Shown here: positions 6,480 to 12,941 of the stretch, piece by piece
Layout: the number at the start of each line of letters is the position of its first letter
How positions within the stretch are numbered: the stretch's first letter is position 1
Assembly (NCBI GenBank): GCA_013812985.1
Contig: JACCSN010000245.1
Location: 1-12,941 of the forward strand
Source: Hyphomicrobiales bacterium
Lineage (GTDB): Bacteria > Pseudomonadota > Alphaproteobacteria > Rhizobiales > Afifellaceae
DNA: 12,941 nt
Reading direction: 5' to 3'
The notes under the pieces: generated by a model
The model's database searches: none
What the model was told of the DNA's origin: nothing
What the model saw: the letters and a program-made list of their open reading frames with translations, nothing else
Position numbers and translations under genes: made by a program

Positions 6480-6508
6480 GCCACTTGCTGGTGATCGGCC
6501 TTGAATCA

Positions 6509-6600
6509 GACAGGCAAATGAGGCGCAAGCATGCGCGCGCCTGTCATCGGATCGACCAGTCGGCATGTTTTCGCCCCCTTGAACCAGGCCGCCTGTCAAG
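6509..6600. repeat. GCCTGTC inverted and direct repeats with 9-bp hairpin
   Basis: GACAGGC (6509-6515) and GCCTGTC (6539-6545) form a perfect inverted pair, and GCCTGTC recurs at 6591-6597. The last copy lies in a second hairpin: CTTGA-CAGG (6578-6582 and 6585-6588, with a 2-nt AC bulge) pairs with CCTG-TCAAG (6592-6600) around a CCG loop. They lie between the copper-type promoter and the glycoside hydrolase gene and could be operator sites or transcript structure. No T-run follows, so this is not an intrinsic terminator. Confidence 0.35.
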
Positions 6601-6645
6601 AAGTTGTCACGGGCTTTGCTGGCGTGCCTTTCGGATGCAATCCTG

Positions 6646-8124
6646 ATGCTCAAGGATGATTTTAGCTTGCCGCCGCCGCAGCGAGCCGCAGCGTCGGCCG
6701 TCGCCGCCGAGGCAACAACGAGCCCCCTGCCCTGGATCGAAGTCCGAGGCTCCTATTTCGTCACCGAGACCGGCGAGCCCTGGACGCCGATCGGCCAGAA
6801 CGATGCGATCAGCTGGTCGGAATTCGCCGGCCTGTTCCGCCGCCGCGATCTCGCCGCCGTCGACGCTCACTTGCGCTGGCTGGCCGATCACGGCGTCACG
6901 TGCCTGCGCTTCATGCTGGAATATGCTCAGGTCCGGCACCGCTATTTCGAGCGGCCGATCGGGACGTTCGCGCCGAACATGGTGCGCCTCTGGGACGACC
7001 TCTTCGCGCTCTGCGAGACGCACGGGCTCAGGATCCTGGTCACGCCGTTCGACACGTTCTGGACCTGGAACCATTGGGCTTGGCATCCATACAATCGCAA
7101 GAACGGCGGCTGCCTGGACAAGCCGTCCCGGATCCTGCTTTGCCGAGTGACGCGGGAGGCCATCAAGGCGCGCCTGAGCTTCGCGGTGGAGCGCTGGGGC
7201 GGCAGCGGAACTCTGTTCGCTTGGGATTTGTGGAACGAGATTCATCCCGCGCATGCGGAAAACAGCGCGGACGCCTTCGACGAGTTCATCCACGATCTGA
7301 GCCAGCATGTGCGGGCGCTGGAAACGCGGCTCTATGGCCGCACGCATCCGCAAACGGTGTCGCTGTTCGGTCCGGAGCTTTGGTGGAAGCCGAACATGGA
7401 GCTGAAGGCGCCGATCTTCCGCCATCCCGACCTCGACTTCGCCTCCCTCCATATCTACCAGGAGCGGACGATCGACGATCCGAAGGATACCGTGGCCCCG
7501 GCCGTCGCCATGGGCAAGATCGTCCGCGACGCGCTGATCGAGACGGCGGACAACCGCCCCTTCTTCGACAGCGAGCACGGGCCGATCCACGCCTTCAAGG
7601 ACAAGCACATCACGCTGCCGGAGCCCTTCGACGACGAATATTTCAGGCACATGCAATGGGCCCACTTCGCCTCCGGAGCCGCCGGCGGTGGGATGCGCTG
7701 GCCGAACCGGAGGCCGCATGTGCTGACCGAGGGGATGCGAAGCGCCCAGCTGGCGCTCTCCCGGTTCCTGCCGCTCATCGACTGGCCGAATTTCCGCCGA
7801 CGCAACCTGAGCGAGGAGATCAAAATCGCAAGCCCGAAGTTCGCAGCGTTCGCATGTGGCGACGAACGCCAAGCGCTGGTCTGGCTCTTGCGCAGGGATA
7901 CGCTGCAGCGAAGCGGCAAGCTGAAGCGCATGGGCCCCGCGGCACCGGTCGCACCTGGAATTCAGGTTCCGGGGCTGCGACCGGGACCTTACCGCGTCAC
8001 GGCGTGGGACACCACGCTCGGCCAACCCCTCGGCGCATTCGAGGCGCAAGCTGACGCGCGGGGGCTGGCCTTTCAGGTCCCGCCCTTTTCAGCCGACCTG
8101 GCGCTGGCGATTCGACCCGGCTAG
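6646..8124 (+). CDS. GH5-like (clan GH-A) glycoside hydrolase
   Basis: A 492-residue protein with no signal peptide or membrane segment, so apparently cytoplasmic. It has the GH-A TIM-barrel pattern. FAWDLWNEIHP (191-201) supplies the Asn197-Glu198 acid/base pair at the end of strand 4. SLHIYQ (267-272) has the His/Tyr of strand 6, and PFFDSEHGP (305-313) supplies the nucleophile Glu310 at strand 7. GGGMRW (347-352) follows. A beta-rich C-terminal segment (about 395-492) resembles the small all-beta domain often found after such barrels. It is closest in style to bacterial GH5/mannanase-like (COG3934-type) proteins, but the substrate cannot be read from sequence. The start is uncertain: ATG 6646 lacks a clear ribosome site, and TTG 6604 would add 14 residues. 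It converges on glf with six bases between stops, so it may modify or recycle the glycan made by the glf pair. Confidence 0.75.
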   Translation: MLKDDFSLPPPQRAAASAVAAEATTSPLPWIEVRGSYFVTETGEPWTPIGQNDAISWSEFAGLFRRRDLAAVDAHLRWLADHGVTCLRFMLEYAQVRHRYFERPIGTFAPNMVRLWDDLFALCETHGLRILVTPFDTFWTWNHWAWHPYNRKNGGCLDKPSRILLCRVTREAIKARLSFAVERWGGSGTLFAWDLWNEIHPAHAENSADAFDEFIHDLSQHVRALETRLYGRTHPQTVSLFGPELWWKPNMELKAPIFRHPDLDFASLHIYQERTIDDPKDTVAPAVAMGKIVRDALIETADNRPFFDSEHGPIHAFKDKHITLPEPFDDEYFRHMQWAHFASGAAGGGMRWPNRRPHVLTEGMRSAQLALSRFLPLIDWPNFRRRNLSEEIKIASPKFAAFACGDERQALVWLLRRDTLQRSGKLKRMGPAAPVAPGIQVPGLRPGPYRVTAWDTTLGQPLGAFEAQADARGLAFQVPPFSADLALAIRPG

Positions 8125-8130
8125 GCCGGC

Positions 8131-9285
8131 TCAGGTCGACGGAGCGGCGGCGACCTGGTCGGGCTGATAGCTGCCATTGACCTTCTGCAGGGGTAGCGCC
8201 TTCTCGATACGGTTGAAGATCGACAGCGCCTGGCCGACAACCTGGTCCATGTTGTAGTAGCGGTAGGTTGCCAGCCGGCCGGCGAACCAGACATCCTCGG
8301 CCGCCAGCGCAAGCTGCTCATAGCGCTTGTAGAGAGCGGCATTTTCCGGCCTCGGCACCGGGTAATAGGGATCGCCTTCGTCGCTCGGATACTCGTAGGT
8401 CAGGCTTGTCTTGGCGTGAGTCTGCCCCGTCAAGTGCTTGTATTCCGTGACTCGCGTGTAATCCATCGTCTGTGGGTAATTCACCACCGCCACCGGCTGA
8501 TGCCATTCCCGGTCCAGGGTGAGGTGGCGGAATCGCAGCGATCGATAAGGCAACTTTCCGTAACGATGGTCAAAATACTCGTCGATCGGCCCCGTATAGA
8601 TCAGCCGGCGATACTTGATCTCGCGCCGAATCTCGCGGAAGTCGGTCTGCAGCATCACCTTGATATTGGGGTGGCTCAGCATCCGCTCGAACATGCGCGT
8701 ATAACCATGCGCCGGCACGAACTGGAAGGCGTCTCCGAAATATCGGTCATCGCAATTCGTCCTGACGGGAACGCGCGAGGTAACCGACTTGTCCAGCTCC
8801 GAGGGATCGACGCCCCACTGCTTCAGTGTGTAGAAGCGGAAAAACTTGTTGTACAAGTCACGACCAACCCGGGAGACCACCACATCCTCCGAGGTCCTGA
8901 TCTCCGGCACAGGCTCCGCGCGCGCGGCAAAGAAGCCTTCCAATTCCTCCGAGGTGAGCGACAGCCCGTAGAGCTTGTTCACCGTGTCGAGGTTGATGGG
9001 AATCGGCAGAAGCTGGCCGTCGACGGCGGCCCGGACGCGGTGCTCGTAGAAGCGCCAGGCGGTGAATTGCGAAAGATGGTCGAAGATCGCCTGCGAGTTG
9101 GTGTGGAAGATATGCGGCCCGTATTGATGGATAAGAAGGCCGGCATCGTCATAACGGTCATAGGCGTTCCCGCCGATATGGGGCCGGCGATCGACAAGCA
9201 AAACCTTGTCGCCGCGCTGGCTCGCCAGACGCTCCGCCAGAACGCTTCCGGCGAAGCCGGCGCCGACGATCAGCCAATCAAACAT
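8131..9285 (-). CDS. glf: UDP-galactopyranose mutase Glf
   Basis: A cytoplasmic FAD flavoenzyme that converts UDP-galactopyranose to UDP-galactofuranose, the donor for Galf-containing surface polysaccharides. The 384 residues match the usual length of bacterial Glf. Residues 4-13 (WLIVGAGFAG) are the FAD-binding Gly motif. HIGGNAYD and YGPHIFHTN are family hallmarks around the flavin and substrate. Further conserved stretches are FYTLKQWG, DDRYFGDAFQFVPAHGY, the sugar-diphosphate-binding Arg/Tyr region DYTRVTEYKH, and the C-terminal FAGRLATYRYYNMDQVVGQA. ATG 9285 overlaps the stop of the upstream glycosyltransferase by eight bases (ATGTTTGA), indicating translational coupling in a two-gene unit. 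The pair implies that the transferase uses, or works beside, UDP-Galf. Confidence 0.95.
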   Translation of the reverse strand: MFDWLIVGAGFAGSVLAERLASQRGDKVLLVDRRPHIGGNAYDRYDDAGLLIHQYGPHIFHTNSQAIFDHLSQFTAWRFYEHRVRAAVDGQLLPIPINLDTVNKLYGLSLTSEELEGFFAARAEPVPEIRTSEDVVVSRVGRDLYNKFFRFYTLKQWGVDPSELDKSVTSRVPVRTNCDDRYFGDAFQFVPAHGYTRMFERMLSHPNIKVMLQTDFREIRREIKYRRLIYTGPIDEYFDHRYGKLPYRSLRFRHLTLDREWHQPVAVVNYPQTMDYTRVTEYKHLTGQTHAKTSLTYEYPSDEGDPYYPVPRPENAALYKRYEQLALAAEDVWFAGRLATYRYYNMDQVVGQALSIFNRIEKALPLQKVNGSYQPDQVAAAPST

Positions 9286-10495
9286 GAGCCGCCTCTGGAA
9301 TTTGGACGGCCGCCGAGGACGACCGATCGGCCTGCTCGAGATGGTCTCGCATAAGCGCGTGCATGGCGTCCCAGGTCTTGTCCCACGACAGTCCCGACAA
9401 CCGTCGATCCACGCTTGCCAACCAGGCTGCCTTTGGGTGGGAGAGCAGCCCTTCGGCCTTGGCTACAGTGCCCGCGGCGTCCGCGGCGATTTCTACCAAG
9501 CCGGCATTCCCGTAAGCGCGGACCACGTCCACAATCGGGGTGGACACGACCGGCACTCCGGCCGCCAGGAATTCCGGCGTTTTCGTGGGGCTGATGAACC
9601 GGGTCGACTCATTGATGGCGAACGGCATGAGGCCGATGTCCCAGCCGGCCAGGTAGTCAGGCAGCTCCTCGTAACGCTTGCCGCCAAGCCAATGAATGTT
9701 CGGCCGGCGCGGCAGCGTGGCCTGGTCGATCTTCACGACGGGGCCGATCATGACGAAATGCCAATCCGGTCGGATCTCCGCCATCGCGGCCACAAGCTGG
9801 AGATCCATCCGTTCGTCGATGACGCCGAAGTATCCGAGCCGCGGATGCGGGATTCGGGCCTGATCTTCCGGTTCGACGCCGTTGCGGTCCCGCGCCCGGG
9901 CGAAGTGCCGCGCGTCGATGCTCGAGGGGAACGCGTGGACGTGCGGATGCCGGCCGCGTTTCGCCTCATACAGGCTCTGGCCGCCAGTAAAAACGAGATC
10001 GGCGCGGGCGAGAAGCGCGCGTTCCCGGTCCTTCAGCTTTGGCGGCGCGAAACGGAAGGCGGACAGCTCATCCATGCAGTCATAAACGCGGAGGTCCGCC
10101 TCAAGATGACCAGTAAAGCCGAGCGCCATGGGGGTGTAGTACCAGAGTATCCGAGACCTCCCTTTCACCTGCGACAAGAGCTGGTCGACCAGACGCCGCT
10201 GGGCCGCTTCCGCCGCGCTCTCGTCAAGGCCCTCCGGGAGCACGGGGACCGCTACCGTCACGCCGCTGGGCTGAGGTGAGAGGTCCAACCGGGCCGCGCC
10301 GACCGTTTCGAAGACAGGCTCCTCAACGAAGAAGACTCGGTAATCACGCACGGCGCGGGTGAGAAGGTGCTGGGGACGCTGGTAGACGAACCCCCATCGC
10401 AAATGGGAAAAGCAGACCAAACTGGTCGAAAAGTCAGACGTGTTGGCTTTCTGAACGCGGGTGGTCGCGTCCAGTGACGAACCGGCTTTTTGCAT
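9278..10495 (-). CDS. Glycosyltransferase, GT-B fold (GT4-like)
   Basis: A 405-residue cytoplasmic or membrane-associated transferase with no transmembrane segment. The N-terminal Rossmann domain begins SLVCFSHLRWGFVYQRPQHLL (about 25-45), a stretch typical of a group of uncharacterised bacterial GT-B enzymes. VYDCMDELSAF lies at 138-148. The C-terminal domain starts near LGYFGVIDERMD (220-231), and SPTKTPEFLAAGVPVVSTP (302-320) is the GT4-type nucleotide-sugar binding motif with its conserved Glu308. ATG 10495, preceded by GAGAGG, is chosen over the adjacent TTG 10498. It is the first gene of a unit with glf, sharing eight bases with it. A galactofuranosyltransferase or a transferase adding another sugar to the same glycan are both possible. 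Confidence 0.85.
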   Translation of the reverse strand: MQKAGSSLDATTRVQKANTSDFSTSLVCFSHLRWGFVYQRPQHLLTRAVRDYRVFFVEEPVFETVGAARLDLSPQPSGVTVAVPVLPEGLDESAAEAAQRRLVDQLLSQVKGRSRILWYYTPMALGFTGHLEADLRVYDCMDELSAFRFAPPKLKDRERALLARADLVFTGGQSLYEAKRGRHPHVHAFPSSIDARHFARARDRNGVEPEDQARIPHPRLGYFGVIDERMDLQLVAAMAEIRPDWHFVMIGPVVKIDQATLPRRPNIHWLGGKRYEELPDYLAGWDIGLMPFAINESTRFISPTKTPEFLAAGVPVVSTPIVDVVRAYGNAGLVEIAADAAGTVAKAEGLLSHPKAAWLASVDRRLSGLSWDKTWDAMHALMRDHLEQADRSSSAAVQIPEAAHV

Positions 10496-10534
10496 CAAGC
10501 CTCTCTCGGGCGCGCATCAGCGGCACGCAGCGGC

Positions 10535-10575
10535 GCCGTTCTGCGGGTGGGGAAACTCGGAAAGCTCAGAACGGC
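10535..10575. promoter_or_regulatory. 9-bp inverted repeat in the GT/amn divergent gap
   Basis: GCCGTTCTG (10535-10543) and CAGAACGGC (10567-10575) are perfect inverted copies separated by 23 bases, so their centres lie about three helical turns apart. They lie in the 222-base gap between the divergent glycosyltransferase and amn genes. That suits an operator pair, or a hairpin in a long amn leader. Elsewhere in 10496-10717 I saw no convincing -35/-10 pair. Confidence 0.35.
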
Positions 10576-10717
10576 TTTCGATGGCGGACTCAACCTTTGT
10601 GAGCCTGGAAAGTTCCCCCGCCGCACGCGTCACGCATGCACCTTCGGCTTCTCTCCGACCCTGAACTGTGCGAGGTCGCGCGAGATGAACGGCTTCACCC
10701 CCGAGAGGGTCGCTCCC

Positions 10718-12172
10718 ATGGTCTCGCAGCACGCGCACGGGCTCCAGGTCTTCTCCGATCCCGCCGGCGCGCTTGCTCGGATCACCGCGATCTACGATGA
10801 GAGCGTCGCGGCTATCCGGCGCGCGTTCGCGGCAGCCGCCGGTGGCGGCGAGCCACGGCGCGTCGAGGCCTACTATCCCTATCTTGCCGTGCCGGTCGGC
10901 CGAGCCGAGCTCCATATCGACGCCCGGCTCTCCTACGGCGTGCTTCTGGAGCCCGGCTTCTATGGGACGACGCTGACGCGACCCGATCTGTTCGGGCGCT
11001 ATTACGAAGAGCAGATCGGCCTGATCCTGGAGCACCATGGCGTGCCGGTCCAAGTTGGCGTCAGCAGCCGGCCGATCCCGCTGCCCTTCGTCATCGAGGA
11101 AAGCGTCACCGACATCAGCGAAGCGGACCTGCGCGGGCTGCAGGCGCATTTCGCCCTGCCGGATCTCAGCGCCACCGACGACGCCATCGCCAACGGCACC
11201 GTGACCCACCGGCCTGGCGAGCCCCGGCCGCTTGCGCTTTTCACAGCGGAGCGGGTCGACTATTCACTGGCCCGCCTGCACCATTACACCGGCACGTCGC
11301 CGGAGCATTTCCAGAATTTCGTCCTGCTTACCAACTATCAGCGATATGTCGACGAATTCGTCAATATCGGCCGCTCGCAGGTCGGCAAGGACGGCTGTTC
11401 CGGTTTCGTGGCGCCCGGCAACCTGGTTTTTCCGTCCTCACCCCGCGCGTCCGGCGGCCCGGAGCCTCGCTCGCCGCGCTACCTGCCGCAAATGCCTGCC
11501 TATCACCTGAAGCGACCGGACGGCGACGGCATCACGCTGGTCAATATCGGCGTCGGCCCGAGCAACGCCAAGACGATCACCGACCACCTGGCGGTGCTCA
11601 GGCCGCATTGCTGGTTGATGCTCGGCCATTGCGCCGGATTGCGCCGCAGCCAGCTCCTCGGCGATTATGTGCTGGCGCACGGCTACGTCCGTGACGACCA
11701 CGTGCTCGACCAGGATCTGCCGACCTGGGTGCCGGTGCCGCCCATCGCCGAAGTGCAGGTCGCGCTGCAGGAGGCCACCGCGCTCGTCACCGGCCTGCAT
11801 GGCCAGGACCTGAAGACCCGGCTGCGGACAGGAACCGTTGTCACGACCGACAACCGCAACTGGGAGCTGCGCTTCGACGAGCTCTTCGCGCGCCTGAACC
11901 TCAGCCGCGCCATCGCCGTGGACATGGAATCCGCCACCGTCGCGGCCAACGGCCTGCGGTTCCGGGTGCCCTACGGTACGCTCCTCTGTGTTTCCGACAA
12001 GCCGCTGCACGGCGAGTTGAAGCTCTCCGGCATGGCGAACGCCTTCTACCGCGAACGCGTCAGCCAGCATTTGACCGTTGGGCTGGAAACAATGCGGCTG
12101 TTGCGCGAGCAGGGCATCGACGGCCTGCATTCCCGCAAGCTCCGGGGTTTCGACGAGCCGGCGTTCCGTTGA
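10718..12172 (+). CDS. amn: AMP nucleosidase Amn
   Basis: A cytoplasmic enzyme that hydrolyses AMP to adenine and ribose 5-phosphate, adjusting adenylate pools. From ATG 10718 it has 484 residues, the same length as E. coli Amn as I recall it. The N-terminal regulatory domain (about 15-180) holds YGTTLTRPDLF and the VDYSLARLHHYTGT hinge. The C-terminal nucleoside-phosphorylase-like catalytic domain holds LVNIGVGPSNAKTI (274-287), MLGHCAGLR (301-309), RTGTVVTTDNRNWELR (370-385), DMESAT (402-407, ribose-binding Glu404) and CVSDKPLHGE (424-433, catalytic Asp427). It ends LHSRKLRGFDEPAFR like the family. GAGAGGG (10703-10709) supports ATG 10718. ATG 10685 would add 11 residues, and the frame is open to 10490 without family resemblance. 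It appears to be a single-gene unit, divergent from the sugar genes. Confidence 0.95.
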   Translation: MVSQHAHGLQVFSDPAGALARITAIYDESVAAIRRAFAAAAGGGEPRRVEAYYPYLAVPVGRAELHIDARLSYGVLLEPGFYGTTLTRPDLFGRYYEEQIGLILEHHGVPVQVGVSSRPIPLPFVIEESVTDISEADLRGLQAHFALPDLSATDDAIANGTVTHRPGEPRPLALFTAERVDYSLARLHHYTGTSPEHFQNFVLLTNYQRYVDEFVNIGRSQVGKDGCSGFVAPGNLVFPSSPRASGGPEPRSPRYLPQMPAYHLKRPDGDGITLVNIGVGPSNAKTITDHLAVLRPHCWLMLGHCAGLRRSQLLGDYVLAHGYVRDDHVLDQDLPTWVPVPPIAEVQVALQEATALVTGLHGQDLKTRLRTGTVVTTDNRNWELRFDELFARLNLSRAIAVDMESATVAANGLRFRVPYGTLLCVSDKPLHGELKLSGMANAFYRERVSQHLTVGLETMRLLREQGIDGLHSRKLRGFDEPAFR

Positions 12173-12185
12173 ACGCCGGAGCCGG

Positions 12186-12705
12186 TCACGCTGCCGGCGC
12201 AAGTTCCTTCACGTGGTTGCTCACGCGCCGGCTGGCGTCCCAGCGGGCGATCGCATCAATGAACTTGGACGCCAGCCTGCGGCGCGCTCCAGACGTTTCG
12301 TGCGCCTGGGCAGCACAAGGCGATCGCCTCGCCTTTCCAGCTTGCTTTCGGCCGGCGTGCCCTTGCGAATTGCCGCGACGTTGGCGCCTTCCCGGAATGT
12401 CGCCGCGATCGCCTCCGGGCCGGCGTCCAGGCGCTCGACGCCCAGCCGATGCGCCTTGCGTCGCGCGATGGCGGCACTCGATCGTAAGGCACGCAATCCC
12501 AAGCGGGGAAGTAGCACCTGGAGCGATGGCGCGAGCCCCGCAAGCATACGGGCGAGCATGGAAGCCCGCCTTTCGCTGCGGGCCACGAAAATCACTGCCC
12601 CCGCCGATCCCGGATGTGGTGAAGAGGTTGAACGGCGATAGCCGACAACGGAAGGCTGGGCTTTGCCTCAGCCTCGACCGCTGTCGCCGCGTCTGCCTCA
12701 GCCAT
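12186..12705 (-). pseudogene. Degraded Mfd-like gene (helicase core deleted)
   Basis: Pieces of one protein in order on the minus strand but in different frames. From ATG 12705 a 37-codon frame (MAEADAATAV...) ends at 12592. Next comes VIFVARSERRASMLARMLAG (from 12595). At 12513-12457 follows YFPAWDCVPYDRVPPSRD, the hallmark of the Mfd N-terminal UvrB-like domain. Immediately after (12460 to about 12297) comes RKAHRLGVERLDAGPEAIA plus ERRGDRLVLP, which resembles the extreme C-terminal domain of Mfd and its shorter alphaproteobacterial paralogues. A last frame switch gives ASKFIDAIARWDASRRV and a stop at 12186. The whole helicase part (some hundreds of residues) is missing between the two domains, so no ATPase or translocase activity can remain. 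The assignment rests on recognised motifs, and the C-terminal part is less certain. It converges on amn with 13 bases between stops. Confidence 0.6.
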
Positions 12706-12941
12706 GCCGCGACTCCCGTGGTCGAAGGGCGTGCAAACCGGGCCGCCCGCTCGCGGTTCCGGCGCGTTGCCGGGCTGGCGAAGCTCAGCCGGCAACGGAA
12801 CGTTTCGTAAGCCGCGACGTTCGTCTGCGCGTCACGCGGGACCCTGTCCATTGCCCGCTTGTCGCGGCCAGCTTCCCGCAGAAATGGCCAGCTTGCCTCT
12901 TTCCACCTCCGGAGCCGGCTGATAGGCCTCAGCCCTTGCCC

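Noticed and set aside
6607..8054. Long frames on both strands over the glycoside hydrolase (6607-8049 minus, 6900-8054 plus).
   Set aside because: They are shadows. The 6646-8124 frame alone has the catalytic Glu motifs and consistent family spacing.
12169..12810. A 213-codon plus-strand frame after amn.
   Set aside because: Its translation is Arg/Pro/Ser-rich without domain signs, while the minus strand carries recognisable Mfd-like motifs.
12706..12941. Possible gene or promoter upstream of the pseudogene, including a GGCCAGCTT direct repeat at 12866 and 12886 (20 bp apart).
   Set aside because: No frame looks like a real protein and no promoter could be supported. The 9-bp repeat alone is too little evidence.

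Overview
GC-rich DNA (about 65% by eye) from an alphaproteobacterium, most likely of the order Hyphomicrobiales/Rhizobiales. The reasons are a myo-inositol kinase fused to a DUF2090 aldolase-like domain, a copper-type MerR-family (HmrR/CueR-like) promoter, and a decayed copy of the short Mfd paralogue. No RNA genes, insertion sequences or CRISPR arrays were found. The taxonomy is inferred from gene architecture only.

Region 1 (1-2027, + strand) holds three consecutive genes for exported, extremely Gly/Asp-rich low-complexity proteins. They are the tail of one (ends at 88), a collagen-like Gly-X-Asp protein (294-938), and a Gly-Gly-Asp protein with 18-residue repeats (1009-2027). The reading frame of the third is broken by a one-base shift near 1423-1434. 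All look like cell-surface or extracellular structural proteins.

Region 2 (2161-6057) is a myo-inositol catabolism cluster. iolC (fused to DUF2090) and iolB lie on the minus strand and are closely coupled. A divergent inositol 2-dehydrogenase (iolG) lies on the plus strand. Together they cover the first oxidation, the isomerisation of 5-deoxy-glucuronate, its phosphorylation and, probably, aldol cleavage. iolE and iolD are not in the window.

Region 3 (6100-6480, minus) is a small exported Met/Cys-rich protein. It is preceded by a promoter with a 19-bp spacer and a 21-bp dyad matching the CueR/HmrR layout, which points to a copper-induced periplasmic metal-binding protein.

Region 4 (6646-10495) has a GH5-like glycoside hydrolase (+). 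It converges on a translationally coupled minus-strand pair: a glycosyltransferase and UDP-galactopyranose mutase (glf). This suggests synthesis of a galactofuranose-containing glycan.

Region 5 (10496-12941) has a divergent AMP nucleosidase gene (amn). It is followed on the minus strand by a degraded pseudogene that joins the N-terminal and C-terminal pieces of an Mfd-like protein with the helicase core deleted.
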